Positions 1-10,255 of a stretch of 14,785 bases of DNA are shown here, piece by piece. Position numbers and translations under genes: made by a program. The notes below the pieces were generated by a model, which saw only the letters and a program-made list of their open reading frames with translations, ran no database searches and was not told the origin of the DNA. The DNA lies in the NCBI GenBank assembly GCA_027030825.1, contig JALVEM010000085.1, positions 1-14,785 of the forward strand. Direction: 5' to 3'. This stretch comes from Thiohalobacter sp. (lineage in GTDB: Bacteria > Pseudomonadota > Gammaproteobacteria > Thiohalobacterales > Thiohalobacteraceae). Positions within the stretch are counted from its first letter, which is position 1. Each line of letters starts with the position of its first letter.

Positions 1-74
1 CCATCCACCTGAGCATTGCGGACGAGCGGGAGTTCGCAGTGGCCTTCGTCGTGCTCGAGGGCAACGCTTTCTGA
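1..74 (+). CDS. acpS: Holo-[acyl-carrier-protein] synthase, 3' end only
   Basis: Only the last 23 codons before the TGA at 72-74 are present. The readable tail has the motif HLSIADEREFAVAFVVLE, which resembles the AcpS C-terminus (E. coli AcpS has MHVTLADERHYACATVIIE near its end). AcpS transfers the 4'-phosphopantetheine arm from CoA to apo acyl carrier protein in the cytoplasm, switching on fatty acid synthesis. The gene runs rightward and converges on the kinase gene at 346-3027. The call rests on a short tail, so another protein with a similar ending is possible, but the SIADER block is typical of AcpS. Confidence 0.72.
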   Translation, partial: IHLSIADEREFAVAFVVLEGNAF

Positions 75-85
75 AAGACTCAGCC

Positions 86-345
86 CTAGCCCGCATATTG
101 CTACCGAGGCGGAAGCGGGCGGGAGTGTAATGCTTTATGCAACAAGGGCTTGAGTCGGTTCTGGGCGATTTCTGCAGGAGTACAGTTTGTACCGCCCGCT
201 TTCCTGTTCCGGCGCTGGCGGATTTTCGCTCGGGCTCGCGGGCGCTTCGCTCAAGTCGTAGTCCCTGCTACGATTTTCGCTCCAGCGCTCCCCGAGCCCG
301 GCTGCAAATCCGCCATTATCCGGAGTCCTCGGTGCAATATGCGGG

Positions 346-349
<4 letters not shown>
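86..349. mobile_element. MITE-like element with 20-bp terminal inverted repeats and CTAG at both ends
   Basis: The left end (86-109) begins CTAGCCCGCATATTGC and continues TACCGAGG. The reverse complement of 327-349 is the same except for one missing T. CTAG at 86-89 and 346-349 can be read as a 4-bp target duplication, leaving termini that start CCCGCATATTGC. No ORF inside looks like a protein. The interior is strongly palindromic (217-314, and GGAAGCGGGCGG at 111-122 against CCGCCCGCTTTCC at 191-203). It fills the whole gap between convergent acpS and the kinase gene, and its right CTAG contains the kinase stop codon. CC-starting termini with a 4-bp duplication would fit a non-autonomous relative of an IS with 4-bp duplications (IS1380 is one candidate), but the parent family is a guess. 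Confidence 0.6.
217..314. repeat. Nested inverted repeat (long interrupted hairpin) inside the MITE-like element
   Basis: Four matched pairs nest in order. GGCGGATTT (217-225) pairs with AAATCCGCC (306-314). GGGCTCG (232-238) pairs with CGAGCCC (293-299). GCGCT (242-246) pairs with AGCGC (284-288). TCGTAG (256-261) pairs with CTACGA (268-273). A transcript from either strand could fold into a roughly 98-nt hairpin with internal loops. Because it lies between convergent genes it might end transcription from both sides, but there is no U-tract of the intrinsic-terminator kind. Confidence 0.65.
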
Positions 350-3023
<2,674 letters not shown>

Positions 3024-3027
<4 letters not shown>

Positions 3028-3986
3028 CGGTTGTTCTCCTCCCAGACCCGGATGGCATCCTCCAGTGCCTTCTCCGTAGGCAGCGGAATGCCCAGCGAGC
3101 GGGCCACCTGACGATTCAGTGCGACACGGAATCGGCTGGAATAATGCGGCCGCGGGAGAGGTCCCGACCGTTCGCCGAGCAGACCGGGCAGGATCTCCAG
3201 CGTCTCTTCCGTCAGCCCGTCGAGCGGTGTATAGATGGCCGCCGTGGCACCGGCCTTGACATAGGCGCGGCTGAAGGCGACGACAGGTATGCGATATCGA
3301 TAACTCGTCAGGAGGATGGGTTGCAAGGTGTTGCGATTGATGACGTTGGGATCGGGCAGGGCGAGATAGACGTCCGTATTCTCGAACAGGTCTTCCATTG
3401 AGGCTATCAGCCGATCGTGCCCAACCGTTTCATATGCTACCAGCGTGCGTCTTGTGCGCACTGCCAGCTTTTTCAGAAGCGGCAGGGTGGGTCGCGTGTT
3501 TCGGCTCAGCAGCACGCCCAGACGTCTGCGTTCGGGAAAGGCATGGACCGCGAGCAGAAACTGGCGGGTCGGGGGCTGATCGATGTAGATGGCGGTCAGT
3601 CTGGAACGGGTGTCGGATGGGAGCCGATGCCAGAGTGCCTCGAATCGTTGGCGGGTGACGAGCAGGGCCAGCGCAGGAATCTGCTGCAGCGCGGGCGATT
3701 TCCTGTAGGTCTCGAGCGCACCCGAACCCACCAGCAGCAGCGCGCGGACGCCATGCATCGGCACCGACGGGGTTACTTGACTCGTGTTCCGGATCTGCAT
3801 GTCCGGAAATTGCCTGTGCAGTGCTCCGGTCAGGGTCTGGCTGAAATGGGTAGCGGCACTCGAACCGGAGTGCAGGATCACGAGACTGTTTTCTGTGGCG
3901 TCGGCAAGAGGAAATTCCGGCCCCGGGAGAACCCAGAGCAGAATGATCAATGCCGCCCAGAGCGGCACCTGCCGTTTGTGTTTCAT
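3024..3986 (-). CDS. Periplasmic ABC-type substrate-binding-like protein (COG2984-like)
   Basis: The 320-residue protein has an N-terminal signal peptide: a basic KHKR, a hydrophobic stretch at about 9-21, and likely cleavage near LADA at 27-30. The body resembles the ABC substrate-binding-like proteins often found beside sensor kinases and TonB receptors in gammaproteobacteria. AIYIDQP..RQFLLAVHAFP..RRLGVLLS (132-161) and DVYLALPDPNVINRNTL (205-221), followed by IPVVAFSRAYVKAGA (233-247), match that family's two-lobed fold pattern. No permease or ATPase gene is present, so a sensory role feeding the kinase encoded immediately downstream is more likely than import; that is inference. The ATG at 3984-3986 is preceded by a weak GAGAACGA. 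Its TGA overlaps the GTG of the kinase gene, implying translational coupling. Ligand unknown. Confidence 0.68.
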
Positions 3987-4085
3987 TTCGTTCTCGTTAT
4001 CGAAATCAGCCGACTGCCCATGCCGGTTGTTTGCATGTTTTGTGATCGACCTGAGTGATACAGCCTGAATCCCGGGCCGTCCTCC

Positions 4086-6203
4086 CTAGTACAGACTTAG
4101 CAGCAGCTGACCATAGACACGGGTATCGAATACGTTCTCGTCACGGAATTCCAGATATTCGTCGAGCACATTCTGGGCCACCAGGGAGGCCTCCAGTTCG
4201 GCACCGTTCAATCGGAAGGTGCGGGCGATACGCAGATCGAGACGGTCCTGAGGGCCGAGATAATCGCCGTCACCGAGCCATTTCATGCTGTCCGTCCTGT
4301 AATAGAGCGCACCGAGTTCCCAGTTGCCGGGCAAGCGGTGCATGAAGAACAGCGAGTAGGTATGTCTCGGAACCTGGTTGTCAACATCCCTGAATAGCCA
4401 GCTTGATGGTGTATAAGGGGAAGGCCCAAAGTCTTTCAGATAATTACCGTCAATATCGGAGTAGTTCCAGTTGAAGAGGAGCATATCGTCCTTGGTTGGC
4501 CTCCAACGACAGGACAATTCGATACCTCGAATGAACGAGTCGCCAGGCGAGTTTATGAAACGAAGTGTCCTTTGGCCTGGATGAATCTCCCCGGTTTCCG
4601 GCCAGTTTTTGGCGCTTGTGATACGGTTTTCCAGCCGCTCCAGAAACAGTTTGATATCAATGGTTGAATAAAATTCAGGAAATCTACCGAGATAGCCGAT
4701 TTCGAAACTGGTAAGGGATTCCGGATCCAGATTTTCGTTACCAAGGTAAACTCTATTGAACAGGCGGCCGTCGGGAAGGTAGACCGAACCGTCGATGTGC
4801 TCTTCATAGATGGTGGGCAGCCGGTAGGCTCGCGAAAGGCTCGCACGCAGGCCATGGTTGGGTGTCAGCTGATGGTTGTAGGCGATGCGCGGAGAGAGGC
4901 GGGTACCCACCTGACTGCTTTTCTCTACCATCAGGCCGAGATTCAATACACCCCTGGGCATGGGGTGGTATTCGAGATTGCCGAAGAGACGGTAGAGGTG
5001 ATTGACGATGAAGTCCTCGCGCGAGAACCAGTTGCGTCCCCTGACCCGGTCGAGACGGGCACTGGCCCCGGCCACGAAGCGCAGATCGGATGACAGGCTG
5101 CGGTGGTGGACGAGCTCGGCCTCCAGGCGCTGTTCGGTGATTCCGAAGTCCGTGACGATTGCAGCACCAGGAGCGAGTCCGAGCGGGATTCGCAGGGCAT
5201 CCGGTATCGGATATATCGTCATGCTGCTGTTGCGCATGTAGGTGTGATAGAGCTGGAAGCGCGTTTCCCGGTCGGCGCCCGGAGAATGGTGATAGACGAG
5301 TTGCTGGAAATGGCTCGTGATCCGGTCCTCGCGTGGCGAGTCGATGTCTTCGTCGAAGGCACCATCCCTGCGGACGCCGCCGTTGTAGCCGGCCAGGAAT
5401 TCAAGACTGGCAGTATTGGAAAGCCGGTACTCGGTTCGCAGGTCGAAGAGCGGAAAGCGCATGCCGTCGGCCAGGGGTTTTCTTGCCTCCCTGTTGGTTT
5501 TTCCTGGCTCGGGTGGTCCAGGGTCGGTTCGCGTCTCGAAACCGTCGTCTTTGCGCCAGGCCAGCGTGAATCGGTAATCCAGTCTGCCTCGGGATCCGCC
5601 ATGCCGCAGCAGCGCCTTGCGGTTGCCCTTGTTGCCGGCCAGGATGCCCGCCTGCGTGCCAGGCAGTTCCAACGGATGCTGGGTGATGATGTTGATGGCG
5701 CCCAGAAAGGAATTGGCGCCATAGGCGGCGGCATTGGGACCGCGGATCACTTCGATGCGCTCGACATCCGAGATGTCCAGCGGGAGTTCCATCCAGCGTA
5801 CACCGCCGTTGGCGGGTCCATAGACCGGCCGGCCGTCGATCAGCACCTGCATGCGGCGGGCCCGCTCGTCGGCCAGTCCGTGATAGGAGGCCGAGATGGT
5901 GTGGATGCGGGCGCGGCCCACCTGGAAGCCCGGCACCAGCCGGAGGAGATCGGGGATGTCGAGTGCTCCGCTGGCCCGGATCATGTCCCGGTCGATGATC
6001 GTGACCGAGGCCGGGCTCTCGTATTGCGGCTGGGCGAGACGCGTGGCCGACAAGACGATCGGCACCGACTCGTCGAGAAAGTAGCTCTCGTCGAGTGGAG
6101 GATTTTCGTGTTCCGCGCTTGCCTGGCAGGTCATGCCGGCAGCGAGAAGGAAGGCGACAACGTTCGCGTGCCCTCTGGCCAATACGGTTCTCCAGCGGCT
6201 CAC
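4086..6203 (-). CDS. TonB-dependent outer-membrane receptor
   Basis: The 705-residue receptor would use TonB energy to import a scarce ligand through the outer membrane. A signal peptide (about 1-30, ending CQASA) precedes a TonB-box-like ESVPIVLSATRL (45-56). A plug domain follows (about 61-176) with SVTIIDRDMIRASGALDIPD, LIDGRPVY (121-128) and RIEVIRGPNAAAYGANSF (149-166). The rest is a 22-strand-type barrel, with the NVLDEYLEF motif and the final LLLSLY typical of the last strand. The start is GTG at 6201-6203; an in-frame TAA (6222-6224) lies just upstream and a later Met would remove the signal peptide. It is the first gene of the leftward operon. The ligand cannot be read from sequence. 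The syntenic Pseudomonas receptor PirA takes up ferric enterobactin, but identity to it was not tested. Barrel residues about 488-608 come from unusually AT-rich DNA. Confidence 0.88.
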   Translation of the reverse strand: MSRWRTVLARGHANVVAFLLAAGMTCQASAEHENPPLDESYFLDESVPIVLSATRLAQPQYESPASVTIIDRDMIRASGALDIPDLLRLVPGFQVGRARIHTISASYHGLADERARRMQVLIDGRPVYGPANGGVRWMELPLDISDVERIEVIRGPNAAAYGANSFLGAINIITQHPLELPGTQAGILAGNKGNRKALLRHGGSRGRLDYRFTLAWRKDDGFETRTDPGPPEPGKTNREARKPLADGMRFPLFDLRTEYRLSNTASLEFLAGYNGGVRRDGAFDEDIDSPREDRITSHFQQLVYHHSPGADRETRFQLYHTYMRNSSMTIYPIPDALRIPLGLAPGAAIVTDFGITEQRLEAELVHHRSLSSDLRFVAGASARLDRVRGRNWFSREDFIVNHLYRLFGNLEYHPMPRGVLNLGLMVEKSSQVGTRLSPRIAYNHQLTPNHGLRASLSRAYRLPTIYEEHIDGSVYLPDGRLFNRVYLGNENLDPESLTSFEIGYLGRFPEFYSTIDIKLFLERLENRITSAKNWPETGEIHPGQRTLRFINSPGDSFIRGIELSCRWRPTKDDMLLFNWNYSDIDGNYLKDFGPSPYTPSSWLFRDVDNQVPRHTYSLFFMHRLPGNWELGALYYRTDSMKWLGDGDYLGPQDRLDLRIARTFRLNGAELEASLVAQNVLDEYLEFRDENVFDTRVYGQLLLSLY

Positions 6204-6217
6204 GTGATCTCGATCAA
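6204..6217 (-). promoter_or_regulatory. FNR/CRP-type operator candidate
   Basis: The minus strand reads TTGATCGAGATCAC, which matches 9 of 10 bases of the FNR/Anr consensus TTGAT-N4-ATCAA. It ends immediately before the receptor's GTG and overlaps the predicted transcription start of that operon, so binding there would be expected to repress. Its centre is also about 66 bp upstream of the predicted cysM start, a spacing compatible with activation. A single near-match in one short region is weak evidence. Confidence 0.35.
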
Positions 6218-6223
6218 GGGCTT

Positions 6224-6252
6224 ATGTTGCCTGTCTTCCCTGTACAGGTCAA
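6224..6252 (-). promoter_or_regulatory. Possible sigma-70 promoter of the receptor operon
   Basis: On the minus strand, TTGACC (6252-6247) is followed after 17 bp by CAACAT (6229-6224). The -35 is good (5 of 6) and the -10 is poor (3 of 6), as in promoters that need an activator. It overlaps the divergent cysM promoter candidate, so the two directions may compete. Confidence 0.35.
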
Positions 6253-6295
6253 AGTCTCCGGGCGTATGATTTTTCCTGATGGCCAGCGAAGGAGG
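6241..6295 (+). promoter_or_regulatory. Possible cysM promoter and strong ribosome binding site
   Basis: TATGAT at 6265-6270 is a good -10 hexamer. TGTACA at 6241-6246, 18 bp upstream, is a weak -35. AAGGAGG at 6289-6295 lies 4 bases before the ATG at 6300 and fixes that start over the earlier in-frame ATG at 6279. Confidence 0.45.
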
Positions 6296-6299
6296 GTCC

Positions 6300-7193
6300 A
6301 TGCCGTCATATCCCACGCTCGAGGCTTTCGTCGGAAACACGCCGCTGGTGCGGCTGCAGCGCCTGCCGGGCGAGACGAACAACGTCGTTCTGTGCAAGCT
6401 GGAAGGCAACAATCCGGCCGGCTCGGTCAAGGATCGTCCGGCGCTGAACATGATCCGCAAGGCCGAGGTCCGCGGCGAGATCCGGCCCGGCGACACGCTC
6501 ATCGAGGCCACCAGCGGCAATACGGGCATCGCGCTCGCCATGGCGGCGGCGATCCGCGGCTATCGCATGCGGCTGATCATGCCCGAGAACATGAGCGTCG
6601 AGCGGCGTCAGGTGATGAAGGCCTATGGTGCCGAGATCGTGCTGGTCAGCCGGGAGGCCGGCATGGAGGGCGCCCGGGATCTGGCCCTGGAGATGCAGGC
6701 GGCCGGGGAAGGGCATGTGCTGGACCAGTTCTCGAATCCGGACAATCCGCTGGCGCATTACGAGACGACCGGCCCCGAGATCTGGCGTGACACGGAGGGC
6801 AAGGTCACGCACTTCGTCAGCGCCATGGGGACGACGGGCACCATCATGGGCACCGGCCGCTATCTCAAGGAACGGCATCCGGGGATCCAGATCGTCGGTG
6901 TGCAACCGGCCGAGGGGGCCTCGATTCCGGGCATCCGCCGCTGGCCGGAGGCCTATCTGCCCCGCATCTACAATCCGGCGCTGGTGGACCACATTCTCGA
7001 GGTCGACCAGCCCACGGCCGAGGAGACCACGCGGGCCCTGGCCGCCCGGGAGGGCATCTTCTGCGGCATCTCCTCGGGCGGGGCGGTGGCCGCCGCACTG
7101 CGGCTTGCGGAATCGCTCGAGAACGCCGTGATCGTGACCATCATCTGCGACCGGGGTGACCGTTACCTGTCCACCGGTGTCTTCCCTGCCTGA
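6300..7193 (+). CDS. cysM: Cysteine synthase B (O-acetylserine/O-phosphoserine sulfhydrylase)
   Basis: This PLP enzyme of 297 residues makes cysteine, or S-sulfocysteine from thiosulfate, out of O-acetylserine in the cytoplasm. It aligns along its length with E. coli CysM. Visible landmarks are the PLP lysine K44 in NNPAGSVKDR, the TSGNTG loop (71-76) that binds the substrate carboxylate, the CysM-type GMEGARDLALEM (121-132), the phosphate-binding GTTGT (177-181), SIPGIRRWP (208-216), the ISSGG segment (257-261) and the C-terminal CDRGDRYLSTGVF. The start at 6300 is chosen from the AAGGAGG just upstream. The gene is divergent from the receptor operon. Its 3' end overlaps the next ORF by up to 38 bp, which suggests one transcript with the ydbH-like gene. 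Confidence 0.95.
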   Translation: MPSYPTLEAFVGNTPLVRLQRLPGETNNVVLCKLEGNNPAGSVKDRPALNMIRKAEVRGEIRPGDTLIEATSGNTGIALAMAAAIRGYRMRLIMPENMSVERRQVMKAYGAEIVLVSREAGMEGARDLALEMQAAGEGHVLDQFSNPDNPLAHYETTGPEIWRDTEGKVTHFVSAMGTTGTIMGTGRYLKERHPGIQIVGVQPAEGASIPGIRRWPEAYLPRIYNPALVDHILEVDQPTAEETTRALAAREGIFCGISSGGAVAAALRLAESLENAVIVTIICDRGDRYLSTGVFPA

Positions 7194-9261
7194 TCACCCG
7201 CCCGATCGATCGCCTGCGGCGCGTCCGGTCCGATGGTGGCTGCTCGTTCTGGCCATGTGTCTCCCTTCCCGGGTCGGCCTGCCCGTCGAGCAGGCAGGGC
7301 TCGAGATCGAAGCACTCGAAGTGCCGGGCGGCCGCATCGAAGGGCTTCGCCTGCGAACCGAGCTGGTTCGTGACGGTCTCTCCCTCCACCTCGAGGTCCG
7401 CAGCATCACATTCCGGCGCGGGTGGGCGCTCTCGCGATTGCGTGTCGAATGTCCGGTACTCGAGGTGAATCTGCGTGGCGCACGTTGCCGCATGGGCCGG
7501 CTGGTCATTGAAGGCGGCACGTTCGGGACATTGCACTACCGTTTCTCGCTGGACCATGACAGGGCTGCGCAGCGTGTGCGAATCGTCCTCGACAGGAAAC
7601 AGGGACCGATTGGACAGGTGGTGGCCCGGTATGTGGTGAAACAACGCGCCGGCTCGGTCGAACTCCGGGATGTCTCGCTCGATGCCTTGCCGGGGATGCT
7701 GGCCCGCATGGGCATCGCGCTGCCCATGCAGGAAATTTCGGGACGGGCCGGCCTCGGGCTGAGGTTCCGCGGGGACGGTGAAGACTGGCGCTGGAAGGTG
7801 ACCGGGGAGGTCGACTCGCTGGGCCTGTCCAACGCGTCCGGCACCCTGGCAGCCGAGGATGTGGAACTTCTGTGGCGGGCCCGCGGCGTTCTTTCCGAGG
7901 GCGGTGCAGAGGGCCGCATCAGTGTGGATTGGCGTGCAGGCGGAGGCTATCTCGATCCTCTGTATCTGGAAGTGGCCCCTGACCAGGCGCCGATCCATCT
8001 GGAAGCCGATTTTCGCCGGGATCGGACGCTGGTGCTGCGGAACGTTCGCTATCGGCATCCCGGCGTGCTGACACTGGAGGTGAAGCGTCTCCAGTGGCCC
8101 GATGGCGCAGGGGGACGTCTCGACATCGGGATTCCGATGCTGGATCTGGCCCGGGCCTGGCCGGTCTATGGCCAGCCCTGGCTCGCCGGCACCCTGGCCG
8201 ACGACCTCGTGCTGGAAGGCCGCCTGTCCGGCGACCTGCGTATCGACAAGGGCCGGCCGTCGCGGATACACCTTTCCCTCGAGAAAGGAAGAATCGACGA
8301 TCGGCACGGGCGGATCCGGCTGACGGGACTGGAGGCCCGGATCGACACGGCCCGCGACGGTGCGCTTCACCGCAGTCTGGTGCGCTGGTCGGGCGGTCGT
8401 CTCTACCGGGTGGCGCTCGGGGCCGCCGAACTGCCGCTGGAGAGCCGCGGCGACCGCTGGCGGCTCGCCGCCGAGGCTCGGATTCCGATCATCGACGGCG
8501 CATTGCTCATCGACCGGTTCGACCTCGAGCCTTCAGGAAGCGGTGACCCGCTGCCGCGATGGGGCATCGACGCCGTTCTCACGCCGCTCTCCCTCCGGCG
8601 TCTGAGCGAGGCCCTGGGCTGGCCGCCATTCTCCGGAACCCTCTCCGGCATGATCCCCGACATGCGCTACGAGAACCATCGGCTGCAGGTGGGAGGCATA
8701 CTGCTCGCCCGGGTGTTCGATGGCGCCGTTCGGGTGCGCAATCTGGTGCTGGAGCGTCCCTTCGGACGTTTTCCCATCCTGGAGGCCGACATCGACATCG
8801 ACCATCTGGATCTCGAACAGCTCACCAGCGCCTTTTCCTTCGGACGCATCGAGGGGCGGCTCTCCGGCTATATCCGTGATCTGGTGCTCGAGAACTGGCA
8901 GCCGGTGGCCTTCGATGCCTGGCTGGGTACGCCGGACGACTATCGTGGCCCGAGGCGCATCAGCCAGCGGGCGGTGGAGAATCTCTCGAGCATCGGCGGC
9001 GGGGCAGCCGGCGCCCTGTCGAAGGGGTTCCTCCGGTTCTTCGAGAACTTCCCCTATGAACGGCTCGGCATCGGCTGTCGCCTGGAGAACGGCGTATGCC
9101 GGATGCGGGGGGTGGCGCCGGCGCCGCAGGGCTACTACATCGTCAAGGGCCGGTGGCTGCCACGGCTCGATGTGGTGGGGTATGCTACGCGGGTCGACTG
9201 GAAGACCCTGGTGGCGCGGCTCGAGGCGGCGACCCGGGGCGGCGAGGCACAGATACGATGA
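7156..9261 (+). CDS. ydbH: YdbH/AsmA-like intermembrane lipid-transport family protein
   Basis: The protein has up to 701 residues. A short hydrophobic anchor (about 27-41, WWLLVLAMCLP) is followed by a long region rich in alternating hydrophobic beta strands and repeated LxLExxRxxxxGG-like stretches, as in periplasmic beta-groove proteins of the AsmA/TamB/YhdP/YdbH group. The C-terminal block (about 520-695) includes PFGRFPILEADIDIDHLDL and IEGRLSGYIRDLVLENWQP. In E. coli YdbH bridges the two membranes with YnbE and helps move phospholipids, and ydbL follows in the operon; here a YdbL-like lipoprotein gene follows at once, which is the main argument for the family. E. coli YdbH is longer (879). 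The start is uncertain: GTG at 7156 overlaps cysM by 38 bp, GTG at 7177 by 17 bp, and neither has a clear ribosome site. No enzyme motif is seen. Confidence 0.6.
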   Translation: MTVTCPPVSSLPDHPPDRSPAARPVRWWLLVLAMCLPSRVGLPVEQAGLEIEALEVPGGRIEGLRLRTELVRDGLSLHLEVRSITFRRGWALSRLRVECPVLEVNLRGARCRMGRLVIEGGTFGTLHYRFSLDHDRAAQRVRIVLDRKQGPIGQVVARYVVKQRAGSVELRDVSLDALPGMLARMGIALPMQEISGRAGLGLRFRGDGEDWRWKVTGEVDSLGLSNASGTLAAEDVELLWRARGVLSEGGAEGRISVDWRAGGGYLDPLYLEVAPDQAPIHLEADFRRDRTLVLRNVRYRHPGVLTLEVKRLQWPDGAGGRLDIGIPMLDLARAWPVYGQPWLAGTLADDLVLEGRLSGDLRIDKGRPSRIHLSLEKGRIDDRHGRIRLTGLEARIDTARDGALHRSLVRWSGGRLYRVALGAAELPLESRGDRWRLAAEARIPIIDGALLIDRFDLEPSGSGDPLPRWGIDAVLTPLSLRRLSEALGWPPFSGTLSGMIPDMRYENHRLQVGGILLARVFDGAVRVRNLVLERPFGRFPILEADIDIDHLDLEQLTSAFSFGRIEGRLSGYIRDLVLENWQPVAFDAWLGTPDDYRGPRRISQRAVENLSSIGGGAAGALSKGFLRFFENFPYERLGIGCRLENGVCRMRGVAPAPQGYYIVKGRWLPRLDVVGYATRVDWKTLVARLEAATRGGEAQIR

Positions 9262-9272
9262 GGAATCCATCC

Positions 9273-9878
9273 ATGCAGAGATCCTGGCATTACGGTTTCG
9301 TTTTCCTGTTCCTGCTGCTGGCAGGCTGCGTGACCATCAACGTCTATTTCCCGGCGGCGGCAGCCCAGGAGGCGGCCGACCGCATCATTCGCGACGTCTA
9401 TGGCGAGACCGGCGAGAAAGCGGTGCCGGACAAGGAAACGCCGCCTTCCGCGGAACCCCGTTCAAGGCTCGAACGCCCGCTCTGGATCGGCCTGCTGGAG
9501 GTGGTGATCCCCACCGCCGAGGCGGCTGCCAACATCGATGTCTCGTCTCCCGCCATCCGGCAACTGCAGGCGGCGATGAAGGCGCGCCACCAGCAGCTCA
9601 GGCCCTGGTACGACCAAGGCGTGATCGGCATGACGCGGGATGGCCTGATCGCCATCCGGGATCTCAAGGCCGTGCCGTTGAAGGACAGGCGCCGCCTGAA
9701 GCAGCTCGTGGCCGAGGAGAACCGCGACCGCAAGGCGCTCTATGCCGAGATCGCCCGCGTCAACGGCCATCCCGAGTGGGAGGCCGAGATCCGCGGCATC
9801 TTCGCCCGCCGCTGGATCGACAATGCGCCCTCCGGCTGGTGGTATCAGGACGCCAGCGGCGGCTGGGTTCGGAAGTGA
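9273..9878 (+). CDS. ydbL: DUF1318 (YdbL-like) lipoprotein
   Basis: The 201-residue protein starts with a lipoprotein signal: MQRSW, a hydrophobic run, and the lipobox LLAG-C with lipidated Cys at 19. A strand TINVYFP follows directly, then AAAAQEAADRIIRDVYG and a low-complexity linker. The C-terminal half (about 95-201) resembles E. coli YdbL, including LVAEENRDRKALYAEIARVNG and the end GWWYQDASGGWVRK (E. coli ends GINGKWVRK). In E. coli the small outer-membrane lipoprotein YnbE and soluble YdbL are separate proteins working with YdbH; here lipid anchor and YdbL-type domain are in one chain. A second start, ATG at 9258, overlaps the ydbH-like stop by 4 bp. I prefer 9273 because GAGGA lies 8 bases before it. 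Confidence 0.75.
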   Translation: MQRSWHYGFVFLFLLLAGCVTINVYFPAAAAQEAADRIIRDVYGETGEKAVPDKETPPSAEPRSRLERPLWIGLLEVVIPTAEAAANIDVSSPAIRQLQAAMKARHQQLRPWYDQGVIGMTRDGLIAIRDLKAVPLKDRRRLKQLVAEENRDRKALYAEIARVNGHPEWEAEIRGIFARRWIDNAPSGWWYQDASGGWVRK

Positions 9879-9890
9879 CGGGGTGAGGGG

Positions 9891-9948
9891 AATACAGAAT
9901 ACAGAATTCAGAATTCAGAAGCTGGGAGCTGGGAGCTGGGAGCTGGAA
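9891..9948 (+). repeat. Heptanucleotide arrays, copy A (AATACAG/AATTCAG, then GCTGGGA)
   Basis: Two AATACAG units (9891-9904) and two AATTCAG units (9905-9918) are followed by AA, then three GCTGGGA units (9921-9941) and a final GCTGGAA (9942-9948). Both arrays keep an exact 7-bp period although their units are unrelated. The array starts 12 bp after the stop of the lipoprotein gene. Confidence 0.9.
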
Positions 9949-10024
9949 GGGCTGCGGCGGCGCGGGCGCAGGCTTCCGGGATGACTCCGACCTTGTCATT
10001 CCGGCCGAGCGGTTTTTTTCTAAC

Positions 10025-10139
10025 GTCATTCCGGGCGAGCGAAGCGAGACCCGGAATCCAGAAACCACGCTGGTCCTTGCCACCGTGGTGGATGATTTTC
10101 CTGGATCCCGGATAAGCGCTACGCGCTTTCCGGGATGAC
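10025..10139. repeat. REP-like palindromic unit, copy 1 (intact)
   Basis: It is bounded by GTCATTCCGGG and CCGGGATGAC. It contains two hairpins. The first is ATTCCGGG/CCCGGAAT (10028-10035 with 10050-10057). The second is perfect: ATCCCGGA-T-AAGCGC-TAC-GCGCTT-TCCGGGAT (10105-10136). This kind of CATTCCGG...CCGGAATGA palindrome is common between genes in GC-rich proteobacteria. Confidence 0.85.
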
Positions 10140-10255
10140 GAAGCGGGCAATTTCGGGTCGCTGGTGGAAGCTGGAACTCGCTGCGGCTGTCCCGGGCATG
10201 GCCGACTCGGCGAAACCGGGCATCGGGTGACGTCGTCTTGTATCATCGTTTCAAG

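Larger units (their letters stand above)
9891..10139 (+). repeat. Intergenic repeat module, copy A (heptads + 30-bp unit + REP-like palindrome)
   Basis: The module has four parts: the heptad arrays, a GC-rich segment (9949-9996), one 30-bp unit (9997-10026, beginning CATTCCGGCCGAGCGG, with a run of seven T), and the REP-like palindrome. From 9949 to about 10131 it matches copy B (12743-12985) with about three substitutions, once two extra 30-bp units in B are set aside. The region 9879-10471 holds no convincing gene. It consists of this module, an unremarkable stretch (10140-10255) and the inverted GCAGAG arrays. Confidence 0.88.

Noticed and set aside
5103..6269. 388-codon open frame opposite the receptor gene
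   Set aside because: It is antisense to a clear TonB receptor with full plug and barrel motifs; the translation has no family resemblance. Long antisense frames are expected in GC-rich DNA.
7141..8370. 409-codon frame opposite the ydbH-like gene
   Set aside because: Proline- and arginine-rich translation without motifs, fully covered by a better coding frame with an operon context.
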